From NCBI GenBank assembly GCA_002633005.1, contig NMRA01000017.1, forward strand, positions 278,443 through 342,442: 64,000 nt of DNA, given 5' to 3'. The notes under the pieces were generated by a model, which worked only from the letters and a program-made list of their open reading frames with translations, was not told the DNA's origin and did no database searches. A program made the position numbers and the translations under genes. Positions 11,721 to 24,548 of this stretch are shown in pieces. Origin of the DNA: Phoronis australis. Its lineage: Eukaryota > Phoronida > Phoronidae. Every line of letters begins with the position of its first letter. The first letter of the stretch is position 1.

Positions 11721-14700
11721 TGTAGTGCAGATTTGGACTTAATCGCAATTAATCTGGACTCCACATGAACTTTGAAAATTGTAAAACATAAGGTAATTTG
11801 TTGAGTCGAAACTATATTTTTATTCAAGAAAGTTTTCCTATTAACTATCGTGATTCAGCGACATATCAGTCGGCAAGTTTTCGCCCTGGGATTTCAGCAC
11901 AATTTTTTGAAAAATGATCGTAATTTAACAACGGAGTAGAAAGACTGTCATAGGCTACAAATATGTCACAGAGCGTAAATTTGATGAATCCTAGCTTCCG
12001 ATTTTATCTGTTTCGGAAACGGGGGTTTCAACTGCCTTAGGCTGCAATAAGGGTCCCCTCCTGGTGAAATGAATTTTTCTAAGCCTTTATTAGAGCCAAT
12101 ACAGTATACAGCTTTCCACCAAGGCTAGGTGATGCTACAACATTATTCTTTGTTGCATTAGTTAACTGGTCTTGGCTCATTATCATTTTATGTCCTGGTC
12201 ATCCATTCAGCCAGAAGTAGTTCCATAGGTGGCTTATCAGCCAATTATTCACGCATGCTGACTCACAATAGAAGCCCAATAAGAGTGAAGGTGGATAAAT
12301 GCAGTGTTCCTACAGTTTCTTGCAGTAGTGGATGTGTTCATGACATGTAAGATGAGACAATGTAATCATTTGCTCTGAATCATTTCATACAAGCCACCCA
12401 ATGACCCAATACACTAAAAAACACAAAAGGGGTGTGACAATATTGCCCAATAAAGTAGGTGACAGGATCCTTAAAAATGCCCAGTATCGACATTTTCAAC
12501 ACAAAACACAGTATAGCTGGTCAGAGCAGAAATAACATGTTGATTCCAGCGCAACAGCAACTTGACATGTATTCCTTTAGGTTTATTGTTATTTATACTC
12601 TAGAGTACGTTAGGAATTCTTTTGTATGACTGTTTTTGCATCTTGAATTCCCCAAAAGCTTTCTTTTCAAACTCGGGGTACCAACAGATAAACAATAAGT
12701 TCATTAAATTAGCATTTTGTTTTATTTACATTGTATAATGTGGGCCAACTGTCCGATTTTAATAAGTTGAATTCTACTAAGAATAACTAGATGACATTGT
12801 AAACTATAACTTTTCTGCAAATACTTTTGAAATTGAAAAATCCAATGCATTTAGTTAAAATCTGAAGCAACTTCTTCACATGATTTTAAATCTGCCTTTG
12901 TAATATTTTATTATTTTAAAGTTCTTAGGTGTGTGATACATTTGATCTTCTGAAGTTTAGAAAGTAAAAATATGACCTAAGGTTACTTTCATTGTTATTT
13001 CTTGGGTGTGATGGACGTACGTGACGGACGTACAAATTTGGTGTACGTCTATCATGCAGTTTCTGACTTAACGAATAATCCCTGGAATCTAAAATTTTGG
13101 TCAATAGTATTGAGTAACAAATTAAAAGATAATCTGAATTTATTTTAAATTTGATTGAAAACTTTTAACGTAATTAAACTTTTTAACACTTTTTTGTGAT
13201 GGACGTGCAACACCACGATATCCAGGAGTTGATCTTTGACCCTTAGAAGTGGAAGATGTGCCAAAGTTGAAATGTTGTTTTTTATAAAGTTTGGGGTTCA
13301 TGTGATTGTACAAATTTGATAGCATAGTGAACTACCCATAATTAGCTTTTTATGAAAATAATTAGCAAGACATTTGAAACTCGAGCTAATTTTTTTAGGA
13401 TCAAGTGACCCCCAAAAATGGGTCCATTTAGGCAAACAATTGAAAGTTATAGGACAGTCAAATATAGGTCCTGAAACTAAGAGAGAATGAGCTTTCAGAT
13501 AAGACCAGAAATGTTAGTGTAGCCACAATTTTAATGTTTTTATCTCGAGGTTGACCTTTTCCCCGGAATTGCCCATGGGCAAATTCCTTTCTTGCTGGGT
13601 ATAATCAGAGAACATTTTCAACAATTGTGAAAAAATGTCAACAATTAATGCATCACTTATAAGGTCTCATTGATAGCTTTCAAAGCGTGTATCAACTTGT
13701 CTTTTCTCATTGCTTGCTGAATTTCAATGAAGCTTGGCAAAGAACTAGTTGACTACAATATGCCAGCAGCAGTCGATTTTTGTCTGGATCAGTCAACTGC
13801 AGCATCCCCCCAGGCGTATTTGGTCTTGACAAGCCTGATTTTTGCAGCCGTATTGTTTAAGGAGAAGAGCGTTTAGGGAGCAGAGCGTTCCGATAATATC
13901 TGAAGAAACAATTGAGGGGTTTCAGTGAAACTTAAGACAGAGGTATGTGGCGGCAATGGGCATTGCGCTGTCACCACTCGATTTTGGAACAGTTTAAGGT
14001 TCTGCAGTGGCCATTTTGTCAAGTTGTCCTATTGGTGTTATTTGCCCAATATCTCATTAAGTTCTGGTCTGATCATGATGAAATTTGGTACAAAGAGAAT
14101 TCAGCATGCTTAGTGCAGCTTTGAGCGGTGCATAATTCAAGATGTGTTCTGCCATCTTGAATTTCACCAACTTCCATCTCCTGCACATGACAGCTTATAT
14201 GATCATGCACTTTATCAATCTTAATGTTTTCTGGGACATTGGTTTGTTCCTGGTATTATTTTATGGATGCAGGGCCAAACTCAAGGTTAACTGAGCTTGA
14301 AGGTCAAGTTGAACTGAAATAAATTCATCCTCTTTTGTCAGACAAAATGTTAAATGTATGAGAAATGCTTAATCAAAAACTTTGATTTCTTTTGTGATCC
14401 TATAATATTGAGGATATGGGATAGCTAAATCCTAGAATTTTATATTCTCTGGAAATGTTAGGATATTCAGATAGTCTATACATGTATATGTAGGCTGTTT
14501 TCTCATGCTGTTTGTTGGCCTGTGATCACAGTCTTCATCTGTTCAAATACTGCGTTCATGATGACAATATTGAGGGTCCTTCATAAATATTAAACTTATT
14601 CAATTTATGTGTGCATTCTTGCTTGGTTACACTGGTGAGTTATTCAATTAACTTGATTACCTAATTCAAGTTCAGTAGCCATAAATGTAGAAAGATTATT

Positions 14701-15324
14701 GGAATTGCACTTGTTTGGACATAGATTTATACATCTGTAGTTTTAATGTACAGGTATTAAATGACGGGTGCACACCTAGACACTATCCATGCCTGCTTGT
14801 CTGTCACCACCTTCAACATCTACCAGTGTGCCAACTGTAACAAAACACCCCTGCTTCTCTCTTGTAATAGTCTGTGCAGGACAGGCCAGCACGGTACCGT
14901 AACAATTGCCTCGTTGCTGCTTACCTGTCTTTATGCAGTGTAGCCGTTTCTACAGTATGTAACGCCAAGTAGAGCTTGTGGTGCAACATACTATTGAAGT
15001 GCCCAGTCTCACTACAGAGCTGTCAACTTTCCATTCAAAGTTCAGCCGTTACATTTATTTTTTGTGGTGTATGTTAGTGGGTAGCGTCTGGCTTCCAAAG
15101 CAGCATCTGAAGGTATGCTCAGAGCATGTGACATTGGCATCCATTGGGTGGCATTTGGTCGATGGATCTTTCGCCCACAGTGGTGTAACCAAGCTTATTT
15201 TGTTATGATTCTTGATTCATTTCAACAAAAAATTAGATTAATCAATGTTGCAGGGTTCACCATGGGGCTATTGGGCCAGAAACAAGACTACCATCCTTAA
15301 GTTTGTCGTTTTTGATTGTATGAA
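11721..15324. other. no gene seen
   Basis: AT-rich non-coding sequence with decayed interspersed repeats. A local motif cluster at 13008-13040 repeats GACGTAC-like units. A minus-strand open stretch at 13140-13325 overlaps related sequence and is not convincing as an exon. Confidence 0.45.
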
Positions 15325-15358
15325 CCTCAACCTTTCCTATACCTCAACCTTTCCTATA
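15325..15358. repeat. 17-bp perfect tandem duplication
   Basis: CCTCAACCTTTCCTATA occurs twice in direct succession, at 15325-15341 and 15342-15358, with no differences. It looks like a recent slippage event. Confidence 0.9.
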
Positions 15359-15858
15359 TAGTCTTGAACAGATGAATTTTTAACCAATTAAGCCTGAAAC
15401 AGTACAAAAAGCGATGCAATGTTGTAAAGAATGAGTGGTAGGCCTTTTGCAACAAATATATAAAATATTAAAAACCTTCAATAGATTTGTGTTGTTGAAA
15501 AATATAGCCTTTTAAAGAATTTCAAATTATCAAAGTGAACCTTTTGTTGAGAAAGGTGTCAGAAAAGGCATCTTGTAGTTGGGAACCTGGTCCTGTAAAA
15601 GTTACCCTTCTTGTATTTGTCTTCAATGGGAGTACCCCCCCCCCCTGCATAGTGGTGGTTGCATGTTGCATTGGACACCTTCAGGTATCAGTTGCTGGAA
15701 AGTACACAATGTTGTTACATGTTGGGGTGACTGAACAAGAGAGAGTTAAAGAGGAGAGGATGGAAATACATAGCTGATCAATCCTTACATGATTATGGTT
15801 TGTACTCCAAGTGATGATATCTTGTAACCTTTATCTATTTCATGTATCTTGTAGTGCA

Positions 15859-15884
15859 GTGTGTGTGCGTGCGTGCGTGCGTGT
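15859..15884. repeat. GTGC-type microsatellite
   Basis: A short run of GTGTGTGTGCGTGCGTGCGTGCG. Simple-sequence repeat with no coding role. Confidence 0.85.
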
Positions 15885-17424
15885 AGACTACCTGGTGCGG
15901 TCATGCTTGGTTTTATGCAAGCTTTCTTCTGAAGCATAAAATCTCACTAATATTGGCCAAAGTTGTTGCTCTTGTATGTTTCAAAAGCTAACATTTGTTT
16001 GAACGCCCGCATTTTCTCAAAACCTACCCTGTTGGTAGCTATAATATGAAACTTATCTTTAATGAAACTTGAAAAGTAAAAAATCAATTGATCTCCGTAC
16101 TGGGTTCGAAATTGTTAAGATTTTACCCTGTCCTTTTAATCACATATTTTGCTGCACATGGCTTTATAATTCTACATTTTAGTGCATTCTAACACCTTCA
16201 TATTTTACTGTGACCTTTTAATGCAAATTTTTCTGTCACTTTAAAACCCCCTTTTTCACATGTCCTTACAATCCCGCGTTTTAACATGTTTTTATAATTG
16301 CACATTTTACCACGACCTCATAGTTGCCTATGTCTCATGTTCTGTGTTTCGTGCACTGTGATATGCTTCTCGTTTATTTACAGTCCATCTTTCGATTGGT
16401 TGGAAATACCGGTACCAGTTAAACATTTCAATTGGTTGATGTTGAAAAATGCACAAGAATGCTGCTCCATCTATTGAGGAATGCCTGTGCTGCTAGCAGT
16501 CCACAGGTTTGTGCTTTTGGCACACTCAAGTTACAAGGCCTGATACAAAATAACAGAATAATTCACTACACTATGACATACCGGGTATTTCCAAACCAAG
16601 ACATGTGTACTATGTCCACTCACAGAGTTCTGCATATCATTCGGCATCCTATCACATGACCACTCTCACCTATAGGTAGAGGGAATACACCTTTGTGAAG
16701 TTGTAAGATGCTAGGAGGTGTTTCCCATAAAGACATGCTGTCCACTCAGGTGGATGTGGTCTTCGTTGGGTATTTTGGAATTCTGTGCCCGGTTGCATGA
16801 AGAAGTTTCAATAGGGCTCTAAAATTGTGATGAAAATTTAAGGAACATAGCCGAGTCCCTTTTGGGACTGTTTCATACAACTGGGCAACGGTATCGTGTC
16901 ATTTCGGGAAATGAAAAGAAGTAGTAGTATTGTGTCGGTGTGGATTTTGATTGTGAAAAAGAGCTCCCTGTGTTAAGATCATTCCTGTCTACTCTTTGGT
17001 CATTTTTTGTCGGAAGATTTTATGGTAAGCCTCCTTCATCTATGGATTTGTGTGCGTGCTCGGGTGTGTGTAATTTCAGTCATTGGGAAAGAGTGTACTC
17101 CCCGACTTAAACTGACTTTACAACTGGATCCTCTCAAAATAGGTGGAGTGAAGTGCTGAGTTGCCCAACCTATCTGCTTTGCGAAAGATGTAATCATGAA
17201 AGATTCTAGTACGCCATCTGGTGTTTAATTGTGAGAACCAGTGGTTGCACCAAGAGAGTGGGAAAGGTAATGGCAGTTGTGTTGGAGATGGGACCCTTTT
17301 ATTTGACTTAAGTGGGCATGGCACCTTGAGCACCCCCTTATTGCACGTGTGGTTTAACTTTTTTAACTCTTGCTTGTAATTGTAGTCATGCTTGTCATGA
17401 TTTTGGATCTTTGTTAACATCACT

Positions 17425-17442
17425 GCTTCTCTTCTCCACAGG
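17425..17442 (+). promoter_or_regulatory. strong splice-acceptor-like sequence
   Basis: TGCTTCTCTTCTCCACAG is a near-ideal polypyrimidine tract plus AG. It lies about 970 bases before the ATG of the first candidate exon. It may be the 5-prime edge of an untranslated exon reaching to 18494, or a decoy. The sequence after it has early stops in all frames, so it does not begin a conserved coding exon. Confidence 0.3.
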
Positions 17443-18415
17443 GATACCATGGTGTCGCCATGACGATGTTACCTAACTGCACTGTCCCTGCTCCAGTAGA
17501 AGGATTATTAACCTCCGTTCTTTGAAGACTTGTGTTTAAACTCACATGCTTGAGTGCACCTCTCTCTCTAACATGCTTGTACAACCACCCGTGACTGAAT
17601 GCATGTGACTTGGAAGACTTGGATTTACTTGTCTATGTGATATTGGTGTCAGCTAGCTTCAAAGGATGTTTACTTGAAACTTTTTTGAGAATCAAGACTT
17701 ATTGACTTAACATGTGCATTTGTCATCATTGTGTGTACTAATTTGGACTGTTGAATTCTGTTGCATCAATAGATCTGACAGTTGTCTATAAATTGGCTGC
17801 ATAGCACTGTCAAAGGCCTCAGTGCGGTGATAATCTAACAAATAGTCTGTTGCTAGCTAATAGTCACACAAATATCTGTTTCTTAGAGAATCATTTTATC
17901 GCAAATAACCTCCAAGTAATTATAAATTTTCATGAGACTGGATGGAAAGTATGTTTACATCTGCATCACGCATCTTCCGACATCTGCGTTTTGAACGTCA
18001 TGCTTAGAAAACATTTACTGTGGTGGATTGACGGTGGATTAAAAAGAATCGTTTCTATAACTGGACTACAGGACATTCATCTAACGACCAAAAAAGCTTA
18101 ATATTTGCAAAAGAAGTCAATAGAAACCATTTGCAGATGATTAAGACATTTCGCGACGGTTAATTTGTGAAGTGTACATTAATCCAGATTAGCGTGTCTG
18201 TGATTTGATAACAAGCTTCTTACAAACACAATTCACTGGTTCTCACCTGGGCTAAAGCAGCCAGTTTCGTGACTTTTGAAAGATTCACTCTTCAGCTGTT
18301 AATTGGAAAGCTAACAACAAGTACTTGAGGAGCTGTGAACACTTGACAGTGCTTTTCTATGGAAGGGATGGACTGACAAAGCTTTTCTCCTTCTGTCTCC
18401 ACTCCTGCTGTCACC

Positions 18416-18494
18416 ATGAACAGCGTCTTAGGAAGAAAGATTTATGGAAAGTGCTGCTTGACTGACTTTCTGATTCACTGCTTTTGCTCTCAAT
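18416..18494 (+). CDS. candidate alternative first coding exon A
   Basis: An ATG in a strong context (CACCATGA) opens 26 codons and one extra base, then a GTGAGT donor at 18495. The peptide starts MNSVLGRKIYGKCC and is short, basic, then hydrophobic and cysteine-rich (Cys at residues 13, 14, 22 and 24). Such a terminus would suit lipid attachment or membrane anchoring, but that is inference. The exon ends in phase 1, exactly like the candidate first exons at 31289, 34940 and 62152, so all four could splice to the same downstream exon. About 400 bases of untranslated-looking sequence precede it. I do not recognise the protein. With only 26 codons, chance remains possible. Confidence 0.4.
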
Positions 18495-21400
18495 GTGAGT
18501 AGTGTTATTGATAGTTAATTGGTGTATTTACTCTTTGATGTCTCAGGCTGTGTGCATTTGAAGTGTGGTTGAGCATGGTTGTGTGTCTCAGGCCTGGGTC
18601 TCTACTGTTGGCTGGTTTATGTTGACCTGTCATGAAACAAGAATTGGTCATTTTCATAATATATGCGCAACAATTGTTACAGTTGCTCTGAAGTACTCCC
18701 TATGATGAAGGATTCGTTTTGTCTGAGCGCAAATGCCTGTCATAATTCTTACTCAAGTTGTGTCCAGAGGGCACTTAAACTAACCAAAGGTACAACTGGA
18801 GCAACATGGGACCCGTCCACAATCCCGTGGCACAAATGGTGTCAAGGGAGTGGAGGAGGGCGGAAATTACTTTGTGCAAGATATTCTTGTAGGTTTGGTA
18901 TCAACATAACTGCTGGAGGTCATGGAAAGAATGTTTTAAGATATATTCCTCACATTTCTGTTATTTTATTTTGTTTAATGTGAAATTAATTAATTTGGTG
19001 CGAGATTTGCAAATGTTGTAAACTTAGCGTTTGGAAAAACTCATTTGTGCAAGCACCTAGCTGATAATTACTTGCACCTTGCTCCAGTTTGCTGTCCACA
19101 AGGACACATGAAGTGGGGCAAGTTGAACTACCCTAAACGTAATAAGTGAGGGGTTAGTTGTTTCCCCTGTGTCAAGTTGTGCTACTTTAACTTTTGTCCA
19201 CATGGTTATTGAACTGGCGCAAGTTACACTCGGGACAGCTTTGGCTTGTTGGACACTGTTGCATTCAGAGTTCCCTGTGTTGTTGCTTCGCTGTTAAATA
19301 AACCTCTTTACTCTGCAGTAATCTCGCACTGTTAACTTCGATCCAAGACCTAAGTCAGGTGTTCCCATTGACCAAAACTTTGCTAACACCGAATCTTTGG
19401 AGCCAGTAGTCACTTGTTCATGGCCATTTATCTGATGCATGATCAGATAAAAGGGTAACAACATTTTTCAGAGTTTTTCCAAAAGTACTAGCAGTCTGAG
19501 TATCAATGGTTCGTTTCATAGCAATACAACCTTTTCAGTGACTTTTTTATTAGAATGTTATGAATATTTTTAATATATAGTAATTCTGGAAATGTGTGTT
19601 CAAATACTGTGCCATCTTTTTCATATAATTCACAACAGCTTCCATCAAATATATATCAAGAGTGACTTGATGTTGGCAGCAAATCTCTTTTAATGCCAGT
19701 GATTCATTCAACAGCATCAAGAGCGAACTTAATTAACGCATCTTGCTCAATTAGTTTGAGCCAATTAACATAAACTCATGTTTTAATTGGGATTTTGTTG
19801 ACTTGCTACTTTAGTGAAGAATGAAATTCAAATATTGAATGTCGGACAGAAGCTCAGCACTAATACACACATTTTTATGCCATGATTGAAATAATCAATA
19901 AAGATTACGCGTTATTTCCATTTTAAAACCTACGGAGATCTCTAGGAAAGTGCTGGCAACTGTCAGCTCTTTCCTTGACTCGGTTAATCTCAAATAGCAG
20001 TCATGTTGGGTTGAAAAACTGCTCGTCTAAAATAGTTGATGCCCACCGTATTGACGTAATGCCTTTTGTATTCTGCCACATGATCTTTTGTAATTAGATG
20101 CAGACATCTGTGTTCATTTGCTTTGTGTTTATAAGGGCAATAACCTACCCCACGTATTGTCAAAAACTTGATTAAATGTAAAAATCCTTCAATTTGGGAC
20201 AAGAGATTTTCATTTTTTAATTTTTTAGATTCTTGTTGCATGTGTGCGTGTTGTTAGTTGAAAGTGCACAAACTGCGATGAAAGTTAAAAGAAAAAGAAC
20301 ATTTCCTGAAAAGTCCATATCTCATCATGTTCCTTACTGAGGTTAGATACGATTTCTATGTTTAAGATTATAAATCAAACAAAGGATAAAGACACAGTGA
20401 CGTTCCTTGGGAAGTTGATGTTTTTAACACTAGAGCATGGTTTACTGCTTGCTCATTAATTTTTAGATTATTTCAATTTTTTTGTCTTCAAATATCGTGT
20501 TGTAACTTCAGAATGGTGTTCTGTCTCCGGCACAAACACTAACAGACTGGTCATAGTTGAGCTTATTTATATAATGCTCTATTTCAGATTGTATCCACAA
20601 AATTTTTTGTATGGCCACCTTTATAATGTTTACGGTACCAGGTGAGGACTGTAATTGTAGGTTAAACTGTTGAAAAAGCAGTGTATGTTCAAAACCCTTT
20701 TTTCCACCTCTTGCGTTTTGTGTGATTGTTGTTGAAGTCCGACTTTCATGGTGTAGCTCAGTTAAACATCAAACATATATCGCTGTGGTGATTGATGTTA
20801 GTTAAATTTTGCAATTTACCTACTTAATATGCAAGCACTTGTCATTTAACCTATATTAGCTACAATTTGATATATCACTATGGTGATTAGAACCACATGG
20901 GGCTTGCCTTCCCTGTCATACATGAGCACTTGGTGAAATAGAATTTTACAGAGAGAGGGGAGAGAGGGAGAATGAGGAAGGATTAATTTTGGTCCTTTTG
21001 AGTGTGTTAACTTTAGTACCATCTTAAATTTAGACCGGTTTAAATCACCTTTTACATTGGGTCTAAAATTCTTTTCTTTAGGTAAGAATGTTAGTCCGGT
21101 GTTTTAAATTTGCAGGGCAAATGGCCCTTAATGAGATGAGATTAAACAAATTTGTAAAAGGGAGATGAGAATTCTCTAAGAAATAGTAGACTAAATTAAC
21201 AGCAATAATATGTCTGAATCTTAAGGATATTTAGATATGTGAGCTTTACTGATAGTAATAAAAATTTGAAAATTTACAAAATTGGTCATTGTTTGGACAC
21301 TATAAGTTTCATTGTATGATGTGTTTTGTCAAAAGCTCAAGGTCTACTGCTTTTGCTTGAAATCGGGTGCAAGATGGCGCTTTGGTGGCCATTGTTTGAT

Positions 21401-21600
21401 TGTTCACTATACCTAGAGGGCTATTAGTAATATAGTATTTGACTTGCCATTCTGGAATTATTCGAGATTTTTCAAAGACTGGTCTTTGATTAATTTCGCA
21501 TGCGATATCTCTAGCGTCCCTTGACAGATCTCTCTGCAGTTAGGGTTTTACGTATATCTCGTCAAGGGGTTTATGAAATGTATCTGATTTACCGTTCTCG
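18495..21600. other. no gene seen; possible third relative of repeat family R3
   Basis: AT-rich sequence without supported exons. The stretch 19100-19240 repeats the theme GGCAAGTTG...CTACCCTAA seen in the R3 repeats at 26081 and 52831, and may be a more decayed member. A 106-codon open frame at 18663-18983 has no recognisable domain. Confidence 0.4.
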
Positions 21601-21615
21601 ACTTTAACATTTATT

Positions 21616-21740
21616 GTTATAATGAGTAATAGTCTGATATAACGTGCCTGCATTTTGAGAACTAGTTTTCTCCACTAAATAACACCACCAAACTGGTTAT
21701 CAAAATACAGGCACATATCGGACTATTGCCGTTATAATGA
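21616..21740. mobile_element. 125-bp foldback (MITE-like) element
   Basis: The arms 21616-21669 and 21689-21740 are inverted copies of each other, sharing AATAGTC-GATAT, GTGCCTG-ATTTTGA and AAC-AGTTT blocks with a few mismatches. The loop is about 20 bases. The outer ends carry GTTATAATGA-like sequence. It encodes nothing and would fold into a near-complete hairpin. It sits about 45 bases to the left of the Kolobok-type element but shares no visible terminus with it. Confidence 0.7.
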
Positions 21741-21785
21741 CTTGTATTATTGACTGATTCCTCTCTGCTCTTTTGTTGGTCTTAA

Positions 21786-22039
21786 AGACGAAAGCAACCT
21801 TTTTTCATGTCACTTTTAGCAAAAACAAGGTTCGTTGATTATCCCAGACACATTTTTCACTTAATTACAGCTTTTCGTAATTTGATTAATTTCTCGTGCT
21901 CCACTCAGGAAGTGACGTTTTGGGAGGCAAGAGTTTCGCGCCAATTTCTTTTCATTATGGTGTGACTGTGAGAGCTGTCGACTCAGTCATTGTTCTACCT
22001 CGGTTGTGATAAGTTCGGTCGTCATTTGCTTTTGTTTAC
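21786..22039 (+). repeat. left terminal inverted repeat of the Kolobok-type element
   Basis: This 254-bp arm mirrors 22864-23113. Long shared blocks include TTATCCCAGACACATTTTTC, GGAAGTGACGTTTTGGGAGG and GATAAGTTCGGTCGTCATTT. Differences are single substitutions and short indels. Confidence 0.9.
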
Positions 22040-22051
22040 AAGTCAGTCAAC

Positions 22052-22860
22052 ATGCCACGCTGTTGCTGCGTGCCGGGATGTACTCATTATCGTCTCACAC
22101 GGGCTTTGGGTACCTTGCGTCGCTTTCCGAAGGATGACACACTTCGCCGTACTTGGCTAGCTCGTTCATGTGAAGAACGCAGCGCTACCCGTTTACGCAA
22201 CGTACAAAACCGTGGAGGGTTATCGATTGTGTGGCAAGCATTTTCTGCCGTCAGATTATGACAGATATGTACGCTGAATTGATGAAGGTCCCTGCGAAAC
22301 AACGCCTGAAGAAGGGTACCATACCGTCGCTGTTGATTCCCGGCAGTGCCCCGTCGCCAACCCCGAGAAGTGCGTTTTTGAAGCGAGAAGCCTCGCGAGC
22401 TGTAGCCACTATATACAGTTACTGGAGGCACTTCATCTGCTGTCACCCGTGCTTCCGAACGTACCCCATTGCGTGCAATTCCGGGAACTAGCAGTGATTC
22501 GCCCTGTGCTGTTGTCTCTAGCCCAGAGCCTGTAAGCAGCCCTGCAGCGATGTTGAGTAGTGGGAGTGAATACAGGCCCAGTTCGACACCCAGTGAAGAG
22601 GACATTTCGTCATCCAATGAACAGATCGGTGAGCCCAAGTTTGATAAGTTTATTGTGGACTTGTATTGGAGCTATTTGGAAGGTGCAAGGTGTGTGGTGA
22701 GGGAGTCACATGGCGGGATGTAAGTAGTTTGGGTACTCATATCACCCTTCAGTGGGAGTGTGTCGCGGGACACTCGGGCAAGTGGGACAGTTCTTTGTCT
22801 GTACGTGAGACGATAATGAGTACACCCCAGTACGCAGCAACAGCGTGGCATGTTGACTGA
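22052..22860 (+). pseudogene. broken THAP-domain transposase (Kolobok-like)
   Basis: The ATG at 22052 lies just inside the left inverted repeat and opens a classic THAP start: MPRCCCVPGC (the C-x4-C pair), then RRFPKDD followed by W (family RFPKD and the invariant Trp). The second half lies in other frames: CGKHFLPSDY near 22222 supplies the C-x2-H zinc ligands, and ELMKVPAKQRLKKGTIPSLL near 22273 resembles the AVPTIF-type end of THAP domains. Further on, KFIV near 22645, then CKVCG with a later C-x3-H...W around 22688-22786, looks like the zinc-binding segment that follows in Kolobok transposases. At least three frameshifts join these parts, the catalytic core is absent, and the frame closes with TGA at 22858-22860. 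This is a dead gene. Confidence 0.75.
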
Positions 22861-22863
22861 CTC

Positions 22864-23113
22864 GTAAGCAAAAGCAAATGACGACCGAACTTATCACAAC
22901 CGAGGTCGAACAATGACAGACTCGACTGCTCTCAGTCAGACTATATGAAAAGAAATGGCGTGAAATTCTTGCCTCCCAAAACGTCACTTCCGGAGTAGAC
23001 GACGAGTAATTGATTAAATTACGAAAAGCAGTAAATAAGTGAAAAATGTGTCTGGGATAATCAACGAACATTAATTTTGCTAAAAATGACATGAAAAAAG
23101 GTTGCCTTCGCCT
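22864..23113 (-). repeat. right terminal inverted repeat of the Kolobok-type element
   Basis: Inverted partner of 21786-22039. It ends in AAGGTTGCCTTCGCCT just before the TTAA at 23114-23117. Confidence 0.9.
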
Positions 23114-23117
23114 TTAA

Positions 23118-24548
23118 TGGTGTGCACGCTATGGGTTAAATTTTTGTCCGATCAACATGAAACTTAAAAGAAACGCGTATCTTTGTGAAAAGGTCGTGAC
23201 CAATTATCTTCGAGCAAAACCTAATGCAAAATGGCTGGTGACAGTTACTTTTTGAGTTATCTCCGCCCTTTGATGTATTCTCCAGAGTTTTAGTGTGTAG
23301 ATCGGTCTCGTTATGGGCTGTCTGGATTATGCCATCTGTTTTTTACTGCAACTAATCATTCTCAGGTTATTTGAGATTTTCTGATTTGATGACTGTTCCT
23401 TTGTTAACTGATGCCATTTTGTTGGTTTACTGTACCATGCGGCGATGCTTTTTGATCATTTTTGTCATCGTTAATCATCATCTTGTAATCATTGTTTTTC
23501 AGTTACTGCATAAGGCTTTGTTTCTTATTATCAGTTTTATCATCCATCATCATCGTCCCGAATCATGGTCATCATTTTCGTTTATGTCGCCAAATGCTTT
23601 CTCCTTTGAGAGCGTTTTCAGTTTGCAGTTGATAATCCTGTAACTTTTCTTGGTACGATTTCATGCGTATTTGTCATCTAATTGACCTGAAATTTGCTCG
23701 GAATATCTATTATATTCCTCCCCCGGGGCCTATTGATTTTGGTGAGAATAAGGCTTAAGACAGTGTAATTATCAGGCATTTGTTTTTCCTGGTAGGGACC
23801 ACGACTGAGATTTGACTGACCTAGTTAAGTACATGTAGGACCCTCAAGAGAATGCCCAAATTTGGCTAACTTCATAATATCATATCTCAGAAATGTCTGA
23901 TCGGAATCATCTGTAACTTTTAAATCTATGCTTCATTAGTTGTTCTCAGAAACACTGCTGGGATTTTTTTTAAAATGAACACTTTTGCATCAGGGGCTTT
24001 GAAAAATATGAGTTGAATGCTTTTCATTAAACTAATAAAAATTTACATCAAACTAAAAATGAAATGATAATTTAGAAAAATTTGTCAGGATATTTGAAAT
24101 TTCATACCAAGTAATAATTTTTTGCGGCGAAGTCATACACGGTAACTCACATGTAAACATCAATGTGGTGGCCAGTGATAAAAGATCAAGTATAGGTGAA
24201 GAGTGCACTGTTGTGAGACCGAAATTTTATTTGTTTTCTTTGAAAAATCACTGGTGTTTTTCCCTACCACTTTGGATCAGTGACAGTTTGCTCCCCAACT
24301 GAATTTATGAAATACACACTGTGGCTTGCTGCGGCAGAATATTTGCATCAGTTTCAAGTTAAGGTGATAAAGAAATGTCATCAGTTTAGAAAAGTTTTCC
24401 TCTAATTTACTACCTATTGCTGAAATTTGACATATGATTAAATCTCATCAATTTTGAACAAAGATAATTTCCAAAGCTGCTTTTTTCTCATATTTCAATG
24501 TCTTTTGACATTATTGTGAATAGCCACTAACAGTTTTTTTAAAATATT
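23118..24548. other. no gene seen
   Basis: AT-rich sequence. A CATCATCGT-rich simple-sequence patch occurs around 23465-23570 and accounts for the histidine- and isoleucine-rich open frame there. The region otherwise lacks splice-bounded open frames. Confidence 0.5.

Larger units (their letters stand above)
21786..23113 (+). mobile_element. Kolobok-type DNA transposon, internally deleted, TTAA target site
   Basis: A 1.33-kb element is bounded on both sides by TTAA (21782-21785 and 23114-23117). Its long terminal inverted repeats are 21786-22039 and 22864-23113, beginning AGACGAAAGCAACC and, on the other strand, AGGCGAAGGCAACC. They stay closely similar over their whole ~250 bp. The internal 820 bases encode a THAP zinc-finger start and a CxxC...CxxxH segment, with no complete DDE catalytic domain. 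TTAA duplication plus a THAP-bearing transposase is the signature of the Kolobok superfamily. The element is too short and too broken to be autonomous but could have been mobilised in trans. The similarity between arms suggests fairly recent activity or gene conversion. Confidence 0.85.

Noticed and set aside
13140-13325. Minus-strand open frame with a basic, Ser-rich peptide
   Set aside because: Part of it overlaps locally repeated GGACGTAC/GGACGTGC sequence, and it lacks splice borders.
17118-17450. 110-codon minus-strand open frame
   Set aside because: No recognisable motif. It overlaps a strong plus-strand acceptor-like tract whose purine-rich complement lacks stops.
20741-20800. tRNA-like phrase GGTGTAGCTCAGT
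   Set aside because: The D-arm-like words are not followed by an anticodon arm, a TTCGA loop or a closing acceptor stem.
22087-22638. 183-codon minus-strand open frame, the longest in the window
   Set aside because: It lies antisense to the THAP transposase remnant. The plus-strand frames carry recognisable zinc-ligand motifs in the right order while this one shows none, so it is a shadow of stop-poor GC-rich sequence.
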